The translations under genes and the position numbers were made by a program. The notes under the pieces were generated by a model, which saw nothing but the letters and a program-made list of their open reading frames with translations, was not told the DNA's origin and ran no database searches. 64,000 bases of DNA. It comes from an uncultured Christensenella sp. Its GTDB lineage: Bacteria > Bacillota > Clostridia > Christensenellales > Borkfalkiaceae. The DNA is taken from positions 122,977 to 186,976 of the forward strand of contig CAJTYL010000002.1 of the NCBI GenBank assembly GCA_910583855.1, read 5' to 3'. Below, piece after piece: positions 58,210 to 64,000 of this stretch (positions within the stretch are counted from its first letter, which is position 1; every line of letters begins with the position of its first letter).

Positions 58210-59790
58210 ATGTCAGAAAAAAATCCCGGAATCATTTTTGATGCGTCAAATAGTTGGAATGGTTATAATCACCAAGGTAAAGTAGCTTTATTCGTGGCTA
58301 TAAAAACCATATGTGAGTTGTGGGATAAAACGGCATCCGAAGCTGATAACAAAAAAAATCTAGCGCAATATTTTTTAGAAGTAGAATATTATGAAGATTT
58401 TTCCATAGGTAAAATACTTGATAATGGAAAAATTCAATATATTTCGGTCCATCAGGTAAAAGATAAGGAGGACGTCAGCTTGTCTTCTTATGACAGTGCG
58501 TTTCTTGGACTTGTTCAGCATTTTATTGAAAGGTCAGATATAGAAAAAGCATATCTTCACGTAACTACCGACCTTAGAATTTTACAGAAAGACCTTTCGG
58601 AATATATAAGTAATTTAACCAAAACACCAAAATTTATTGAAGACCAGTTAAAAACAATTGATAGCAAACGCGACGATTTAAATTTCCGTAGCGATTTAAT
58701 AAAAAAGAAACGGGGCAGAAGGTCGGAATTCAAACAGAATTTACTCTCGGTTTTAGAGAATAAGCGAGCGGCACAAATCGAACTTAACGAAAGCAATCTT
58801 GATGAAGCGTTCGATTTATATAAATTGTTGCTAAACAAAAGAAAGACGGAAATTGCATTTATAGATAAAAAAGCTATCAATAAAATTGAAATTTTCTATT
58901 ATCCCGTTGCAGGGGGACAAGCTTATTGCGCTGTAAATGAGATAAAAGACATTTTAATAAAGTTTATTGCAAACTACTATTATGCAAATCCTAAATATTC
59001 AGGCTCGTATAAACGTACTGATAATAAGTTTATCGAAAAATGTTATTATTTCATTACCGATAAACTTAACGAGCATATTGTAGACAGAGATTTGAATTAT
59101 CATGATTATAATAACGGTGACAAGGATAGGAAAATTCTGTTGAGTGAGCTCGTCGAATGGCTTGATTCTGATGAGATAGAATCGATGGGTGAAGATTATT
59201 ACTTGTATTATGCCAGAGAAAACATGTTCGATTTTATAGCCGAATATTGTTGTAAATGCAAGAAAACCTATAACACAGAATGCGAAGACACATGCGGGGT
59301 AGAGGAATTTAAAGATAAGCTGGCCAAGATGGAAAATGAGCAATTGCGCGAATTAGTCTATCATTCAAATCCGCAGGTTTCGAAAAATTTAGGAATGCGC
59401 AGCTATTCACGCTTTGTTCCTGAAGACACTATAGCCGGTCATTTTTCGGAAGGGTTAAAGAGTATTGAAAGAAATTTTTTACCTGATAAATCTGCTGTTA
59501 CATATCTTGATAATGAGAGCAAGGACTGTGTTTTAACTACTATACGGGCAGGCGCTCTTGACGAGGAAAGTATATGTTCCGAGATATTAAAGAACAAAAA
59601 TATCTACGAAATGATGATGGACTGTGATTTTTTAATAAGCAAGGATATTGACGTTAATTCAATAGAAAGTAAATCTGTCACGCCGTGTGGTACGGAAAGT
59701 GCAAAAAATAGCGCACATATCGCCAGATGTAAAGCTGTGCAGATAATTAACCTTGAAAAATTTAAAAATAAAATCAAAGGAGCAGAATAA
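58210..59790 (+). CDS. Nuclease-like component of a three-gene ABC-ATPase defence-type operon
   Basis: 526 aa. The N-terminus SWNGYNHQGKVALFVAIKTI, the acidic FLEVEYYEDFSIGKIL and QYISVHQVKDKED resemble the PD-(D/E)xK fold of DUF4297/Cap4-like nucleases (E...D...QxK). The middle is helical and Lys/Glu-rich (~150-215), and the C-terminal half has a CCKCKKTYNTECEDTC cysteine cluster (~353-368) that may bind zinc. Its stop is immediately followed by the next gene's ATG (59790/59791). By layout it fits the effector or C-terminal-domain subunit of the ABC-three-component systems described by Aravind and colleagues. The exact subtype is uncertain. Confidence 0.6.
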   Translation: MSEKNPGIIFDASNSWNGYNHQGKVALFVAIKTICELWDKTASEADNKKNLAQYFLEVEYYEDFSIGKILDNGKIQYISVHQVKDKEDVSLSSYDSAFLGLVQHFIERSDIEKAYLHVTTDLRILQKDLSEYISNLTKTPKFIEDQLKTIDSKRDDLNFRSDLIKKKRGRRSEFKQNLLSVLENKRAAQIELNESNLDEAFDLYKLLLNKRKTEIAFIDKKAINKIEIFYYPVAGGQAYCAVNEIKDILIKFIANYYYANPKYSGSYKRTDNKFIEKCYYFITDKLNEHIVDRDLNYHDYNNGDKDRKILLSELVEWLDSDEIESMGEDYYLYYARENMFDFIAEYCCKCKKTYNTECEDTCGVEEFKDKLAKMENEQLRELVYHSNPQVSKNLGMRSYSRFVPEDTIAGHFSEGLKSIERNFLPDKSAVTYLDNESKDCVLTTIRAGALDEESICSEILKNKNIYEMMMDCDFLISKDIDVNSIESKSVTPCGTESAKNSAHIARCKAVQIINLEKFKNKIKGAE

Positions 59791-60540
59791 ATGAATATAC
59801 TTTTTGAAGTTCTAAACGAGTTAAAATACAAGGCGGAGATTCAATTTACGTTTAAACCAGACAATGAAAACGAATTTGAAGTTTCTCCGTTCGTTTCAAC
59901 CTGTTATCCGAGCCAGGTTTTTCTTGTTGTAAATTTGGATTATGGTAAATTATCGTTGATACGCAACGGCGAATTCTTGTCAGAATTGACCACCGCATTT
60001 TGCAGACAGGCATTTCATACGGGACAGATGGATAAAAATACAGCATTGATTATTAAAAGTATCGGTTCCGACGAGGAGTTGAAAGACACATCCGAAAAAA
60101 TTAAAATAGAGGACGACCCCTATTACTTTAAGAAGTATGTTTTTTCCTGTACCGAACAGATGGAAAATAAGGCTATAGCCTATTTTAAAGACAGAAAAGA
60201 TAATGATAAAGATAATTTTTCCTACATCACGGAGATACAGCAATATTTATTAAAATTAGATATGTTTGAAAAATATAAAGCAAATCCGGGAAATGAAGAA
60301 GTGTATTCTTACATAGCTGAATTAACTACAAAAATACCAGTATTGCCATTGCAGGTTAAAAGCGCAAAGCAGATTAAAACTGTTAAAAACTATTTTGATG
60401 AATATTTGAACGATACGGGCAAGTTGCTGAACGTAGAGGCGATTGAGAATTTGTTATCGCACGAAGAAGTTCTCAATAATCCTGAAACAGAAAATCTTTT
60501 GAGCGTTTGGAATAGTTGCTTGGAAGTAAAAGGAAAATAA
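59791..60540 (+). CDS. Middle component of the ABC-three-component-like operon
   Basis: 249 aa, no signal or membrane segment. The N-terminal beta-rich half (FEVSPFVSTCYPSQVFLVVN, LIRNGEFLSELTTAF) is followed by a helical half (YITEIQQYLLKLDMFEKY, ENLLSHEEVLNNPETENLL). I recognise no catalytic motif. Size, position between the nuclease-like and ATPase genes, and zero-base spacing to the upstream gene match the small middle component of such systems. ggag precedes the start, inside the upstream gene's end. Confidence 0.5.
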   Translation: MNILFEVLNELKYKAEIQFTFKPDNENEFEVSPFVSTCYPSQVFLVVNLDYGKLSLIRNGEFLSELTTAFCRQAFHTGQMDKNTALIIKSIGSDEELKDTSEKIKIEDDPYYFKKYVFSCTEQMENKAIAYFKDRKDNDKDNFSYITEIQQYLLKLDMFEKYKANPGNEEVYSYIAELTTKIPVLPLQVKSAKQIKTVKNYFDEYLNDTGKLLNVEAIENLLSHEEVLNNPETENLLSVWNSCLEVKGK

Positions 60541-60547
60541 TTGAATT

Positions 60548-62863
60548 ATGAGTATACAAATTAAGAAAATTTACATGCAAAATTATAAACTCTTTGCGGA
60601 AAAAGAAATATCGTTTTCTAACGGGCTCTCGATATTCGACGGACCGAACGGATACGGCAAAACAAGTACGTTTGACGCCATTGAGTTTTTGATAACGGGA
60701 AGAATTAGGCGCGTTGAGGACAATGAAGTTGTATCTGGCAACAAAGGTTTCAGTAGTAATTTTCTGGCCAAAGACTCAAAAAGAGACGTGATTATTAAGG
60801 GCGAATTTGTTAAATCCGAGCAGGAAAGCCTTATAATTGCGTTGCTTATTCCAGCTGTAAATGCTACGTCAAAAAAGAAATATAACCCTAAAAATATATG
60901 CGATTTAGCACATACGTACATTTTGAGTAAATTTGATTTGCCACAAGCTGAATGGGGCAGGACTCTTGATGCGGAAACAATAAAAGGTGTACGCAACGAA
61001 TATTTCGGCTTGCAGAATTTAGAGTATTATTCAAAATTTCATTATGTGCAACAAGAAGACCGTTTAGCGTATTTCAAAAAAACTGAAAAAGACAGAATAG
61101 CTGAAATACACAAGCTCTTTGGTATAGAAAAAGAAAAAAGCAATTTAGATAAAGCTGAATCGCTCTGCAGACAATTATCTTCTAAAATAAATAAAATAGA
61201 TTTACAAATTCCGCAACTTCAAAATGAAGTCATTTTAGCGCGCAAGGATGAGCAGGAAGAAATCGAATATGTTGAATTGTTAGGTGGTAAGCAGTCTTGG
61301 GATAAGCGCAATCTGGCGTTTAACGGAGCAAAGAGTAAAGAGCTGTATGAAAAATACTTAAGTGAATTAGATGCATTGAGGGTGCTTGCTGAAAATAAAA
61401 AGGTTTTTATAAAAGACAGAGAACTTAAGCTTTACGAACAAATTCCCGAGAAGCTAAGAAAAACCGTAATAAAAGCCTGGGCTTTGGAGTCACATGATGT
61501 AGATGCCTTAAACAATTGTTATGCGTTATATGAGAATGTAAACTTTTTAAGAGAACAGCTAAATTTAGCTAATCATCTTAAATATACCGAGCTTAGTTAT
61601 GATAAAATATGTGATATTTTGGATTTAAAAGCTGAAAAAGAAATATTTAAAAACATTTTAACAAGCTTAAATATAGCTAGCAAAAACCAAACCGGCTTAC
61701 AAAAGTCTATTTCCAATATTATTGATTTAAGAAACAGAATTCATAGACAAACCCGCGAAGTTGAAGGGTGGAAAGGTGGGCAGTGCCCGTATTGCGGGCA
61801 GATATGGGGCAGTGAAGACGAGTTGGATATGCAGTTTGCGGAAACGGAGAAACTCATTTCTGAAACTATCGGGCGAGAGAATGCTGAGGTGAAAAAATAT
61901 AAAGATGATTTGAAAGAAGTTTTCAATCAAATATGCTGTGAACGTATTAAGGAATATATAGATAAGGGCAGCAAAATTAAATATCTTAAAATTTTTAATG
62001 AGGTTGACAGTTTAGAACAGCTTCGGGTATTGATTTTAAATTGTATCCCGCTTTTTACTCGTTTAAATTTTAACGAGGGTATTCAGTCGGTGCATTTTGA
62101 AGTCGATGATTTTCTTAATGAATATGCCGAAAGCATATTTCTAGAAATTGAAGAAATTCAAAAAACTATACCAATAAATTATATAAATACACGCAATCAG
62201 TTTAACTTAGAAAAAATATATAGTAGCTACTATGAAGGTAATAACTTTTTTTCCTTGTTAAGTGTTGATAAGGTTGACTTAAAGAAACAATATGTAAAGT
62301 ATCAGTACAACGTTTCTTTTGATGGGACAGTCAAAAAATTGAACGAGCTATGCGAGCAGCGTAAAAGATTAGATGAGTTAAAAACAAATCTGAATGACTA
62401 TAAAAAGGCTTTAAAAGAGGCACTAAACAGTTATAGGGACAAAGTGGTAAAACATATTGAAATTCCGTTTTTCTTGTATAGTTCAAGGCTTTTACAGTCA
62501 TATCAGTCGGGGCAAGGGGTTATGATTCAATCGGATGGAGAATCGATAAGATTCACAGTACCCGGAGGTGAGCACGACGTTTTATATACAATGAGCTCGG
62601 GGCAGCTTTCTGCCGTTCTTTTGAGTTTTTCTCTGGCACTGAATAAAATTTATGCGGGAGATAATTTTAATACGTTATTGATTGACGACCCCATACAGTG
62701 TATGGACGATATAAATATGGTTTCTTTTGTTGAATTGTTGCGTCAGGAGTTTGCTGATACGCAGGTAATTATGTCAACACATGAAGAAACTTTTTCAAAT
62801 TTTATTCAATATAAATTTAATAAATTCCGTCAAGATAGCAAAGCGATAAGCCTTCATGATTAA
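60548..62863 (+). CDS. SMC/Rad50-like ABC ATPase with zinc hook
   Basis: 771 aa. N-terminal lobe: MQNYKLFAEKEISF and Walker A FDGPNGYGKTSTFDAIEFLI (~30-49). A long coiled coil (~200-640) contains GGQCPYCGQIW (~410-420), a CxxC zinc hook at the apex as in Rad50. C-terminal lobe: TMSSGQLSAVLLSFSLALNK (signature), LLIDDPIQCMDD (Walker B) and VIMSTHEE (H-loop). It is shorter than SbcC/Rad50 and lacks a partner nuclease of SbcD type; the third position in this operon identifies it as the ATPase of an ABC-three-component-like defence system. It starts 7 nt after the middle-component stop. ATPase identity is firm; system identity is inferred. Confidence 0.85.
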   Translation: MSIQIKKIYMQNYKLFAEKEISFSNGLSIFDGPNGYGKTSTFDAIEFLITGRIRRVEDNEVVSGNKGFSSNFLAKDSKRDVIIKGEFVKSEQESLIIALLIPAVNATSKKKYNPKNICDLAHTYILSKFDLPQAEWGRTLDAETIKGVRNEYFGLQNLEYYSKFHYVQQEDRLAYFKKTEKDRIAEIHKLFGIEKEKSNLDKAESLCRQLSSKINKIDLQIPQLQNEVILARKDEQEEIEYVELLGGKQSWDKRNLAFNGAKSKELYEKYLSELDALRVLAENKKVFIKDRELKLYEQIPEKLRKTVIKAWALESHDVDALNNCYALYENVNFLREQLNLANHLKYTELSYDKICDILDLKAEKEIFKNILTSLNIASKNQTGLQKSISNIIDLRNRIHRQTREVEGWKGGQCPYCGQIWGSEDELDMQFAETEKLISETIGRENAEVKKYKDDLKEVFNQICCERIKEYIDKGSKIKYLKIFNEVDSLEQLRVLILNCIPLFTRLNFNEGIQSVHFEVDDFLNEYAESIFLEIEEIQKTIPINYINTRNQFNLEKIYSSYYEGNNFFSLLSVDKVDLKKQYVKYQYNVSFDGTVKKLNELCEQRKRLDELKTNLNDYKKALKEALNSYRDKVVKHIEIPFFLYSSRLLQSYQSGQGVMIQSDGESIRFTVPGGEHDVLYTMSSGQLSAVLLSFSLALNKIYAGDNFNTLLIDDPIQCMDDINMVSFVELLRQEFADTQVIMSTHEETFSNFIQYKFNKFRQDSKAISLHD

Positions 62864-62950
62864 GAGTACGATTAATTTGAAGCCGTTATTATGGATTTGT
62901 TATGGTTTACGTGTCTGTGCCTAAAGGGATATGCGTGGATACTTGGATCA

Positions 62951-62991
62951 AGATTACCATTGGCAAGATAAAAGCAAGCCAATGATAATCT
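62951..62991. terminator. Hairpin between convergent ATPase and recombinase genes
   Basis: Arms agattaccattggc 62951-62964 and gccaatgataatct 62978-62991 with one mismatch and a T-rich 3' side. The interval 62864-63031 otherwise holds nothing recognised. Confidence 0.6.
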
Positions 62992-63031
62992 TTATATGAA
63001 ATAGAAGCATTGTCGTAACTACTTTATAATT

Positions 63032-63916
63032 TCATAATTTATTTCTATAATTAAATTTTTTTAAAACCTGCTTTTTGCGGGCTGTTGTAACTTCGGTGTA
63101 AATCTGAGTGGTGGCAACAGAGGCGTGCCCTAAAATTTCCTGTACGGAGCGCAAGTCCGCGCCGTTTGCAAGTAAATTGGTGGCAAAAGTATGGCGCAGA
63201 TAGTGCGGAGTAGACTTCGTGGTTATCTGCGCCTTTTTAACGTATTTTTTGTATATATCTTCTATTCCGTGAATGGATAGCGGCTGTCCGTAGCGGTTGA
63301 CGAATAGATGATTGTCGTCATTGTTCTTCCTTTCCTTTATTAATGTTTTTAATCGTTCCCAAGTTATTGGCGACGATATGTAGATAAGCCGTTGCTTTCG
63401 TCCTTTTCCATGAATTAGCAAGGTGTGGTCGGGCTTTATTACGTCGTCTAATGTAATTGCCGCAGCTTCACCGATTCTAATGCCGGTGCTTATAAGTAAA
63501 TCGATTAATGCGGAATCACGGATATATTCTTTCTGAGAGAATGGAGAGAGGGTGGAGGGGTCTATATCGAAGCATTTAAGTATTTTGCTGATTTCATTAA
63601 CGGTTAAGGTTTTAGGTAGCTTTTTTTCTTGCTTAAACCTGAATTTAAGCTTTCTAAAGGGAGAAGAGTCAATAATTTCATTATCAATAAGATAATTATA
63701 ATAATTTTTAAGGGTAATAATTTTTCTTCGGATAGAGGTGTCTTTAAGTTTTAACTGCCCGCTTAAATACGAAATAAAAGCGCAAATGTCGGGACGAAGA
63801 ACGTCTTTTTCATATCCGAAAAATTGTTTCAAATCGCTTTTATATGCTTTTAAAGTTTTTTCAGATAAGTTTTTTGTCGCTTGCAAATAGTTGATAAAAT
63901 TCGATAAATAGTCCAT
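63032..63916 (-). CDS. XerC/XerD-type tyrosine recombinase
   Basis: 294 aa, the standard Xer length. SAM-like N-domain MDYLSNFINYLQATKNLSEKT and the catalytic residues R (TGIRIGEAAAI), K (HGKGRKQR), H-x-x-R (PHYLRHTFATN), H (ILGHASVATT) and Tyr (TQIYTEV) are all present. ggag lies before the start. It closes the ABC operon convergently and may mobilise the second island. It could also be the invertase for the three promoter segments; Xer-like enzymes act on short near-palindromic sites with 6-8-nt centres, which is how those sites look. Confidence 0.93.
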   Translation of the reverse strand: MDYLSNFINYLQATKNLSEKTLKAYKSDLKQFFGYEKDVLRPDICAFISYLSGQLKLKDTSIRRKIITLKNYYNYLIDNEIIDSSPFRKLKFRFKQEKKLPKTLTVNEISKILKCFDIDPSTLSPFSQKEYIRDSALIDLLISTGIRIGEAAAITLDDVIKPDHTLLIHGKGRKQRLIYISSPITWERLKTLIKERKNNDDNHLFVNRYGQPLSIHGIEDIYKKYVKKAQITTKSTPHYLRHTFATNLLANGADLRSVQEILGHASVATTQIYTEVTTARKKQVLKKFNYRNKL

Positions 63917-63944
63917 AAAATCTCCAATATTCTTTATTTTAGTA

Positions 63945-63973
63945 TTGAAAATTATATCAGAATATGGTAAAAT
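63945..63973 (+). promoter_or_regulatory. Promoter for a gene beyond the window
   Basis: TTGAAA 63945-63950, 17-nt spacer, TAAAAT 63968-63973. The surrounding aatatggtaaaatatgg closely matches the promoters at 47673 and 52525, so another island gene probably starts just past 64000. Confidence 0.65.
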
Positions 63974-64000
63974 ATGGATAAAATAACTAAGAATTATTGT

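Noticed and set aside
60548..62863. SbcC/Rad50 or Wadjet JetC identity for the ATPase
   Set aside because: No SbcD-like nuclease or MukF/MukE-like partners; too short for SbcC; neighbours fit an ABC-three-component layout better.

Overview
The window reads as a low-to-moderate GC Bacillota (Clostridia-like) chromosome. Evidence: an smc-ftsY pair, rubrerythrin, consensus TTGACA/TATAAT promoters with 17-nt spacers, AGGAGG-type ribosome binding sites, Gram-positive lipoproteins, and the 3' end of a GGGtGRT-family gene. No tRNA, rRNA or CRISPR array was seen. The genus cannot be fixed from sequence alone; an uncultured gut Clostridia lineage is my guess.

Layout. 1-4.2 kb: housekeeping genes (smc 3' end, ftsY, rubrerythrin with a coupled small Cys-rich ORF, cytidylate-kinase-like protein). 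4.3-21.2 kb and 39.2-45.6 kb: three giant (about 1950-1990 aa) membrane-anchored surface proteins built from Ig-like/MBG-type repeats, all ending in a transmembrane helix and the same short acidic tail. Each has (i) upstream, a pair of near-palindromic sites enclosing one sigma-70-type promoter and (ii) downstream, a conserved structured element followed by a terminator. The promoter faces the gene at locus 1 (ON) and faces away at loci 2 and 3 (OFF), with flanking sequence inverted along with it: three paralogous invertible promoters caught in both orientations.

Between giant genes 1 and 2 lie a tyrosine recombinase, a DGR-type reverse transcriptase, an Avd-like protein and a 124-nt template repeat (TR, 13956-14079). 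The matching variable repeat (VR, 15950-16073) is inside giant gene 2. TR and VR differ at 18 positions, all of them adenines in the TR. The window therefore holds a complete diversity-generating retroelement whose target is a surface protein that also appears to be under an invertible promoter. This is the most interesting system here.

21.3-39.0 kb: a glycan block with a PL1-type pectate lyase lipoprotein, cytoplasmic GH3, a GtrA-like protein/GT2/UDP-galactopyranose mutase trio, a beta-helix lipoprotein, a GH16 laminarinase-like lipoprotein, two Big_2 carbohydrate-binding-like lipoproteins and a membrane GH3 with reversed domain order. Together they suggest extracellular beta-glucan/pectin breakdown plus galactofuranose-type surface glycan assembly.

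46.0-64 kb: AT-rich defence islands. Two 70-nt copies of the 3' end of a GGGtGRT gene (45974-46043 and 56735-56804) bracket a 10.7-kb island with a HipA-like kinase, a SMEK-domain NTPase, a helicase-nuclease fusion and a decayed integrase. A second island follows (Fic protein, three-gene ABC-ATPase defence-like operon, intact tyrosine recombinase) and continues past the window edge.
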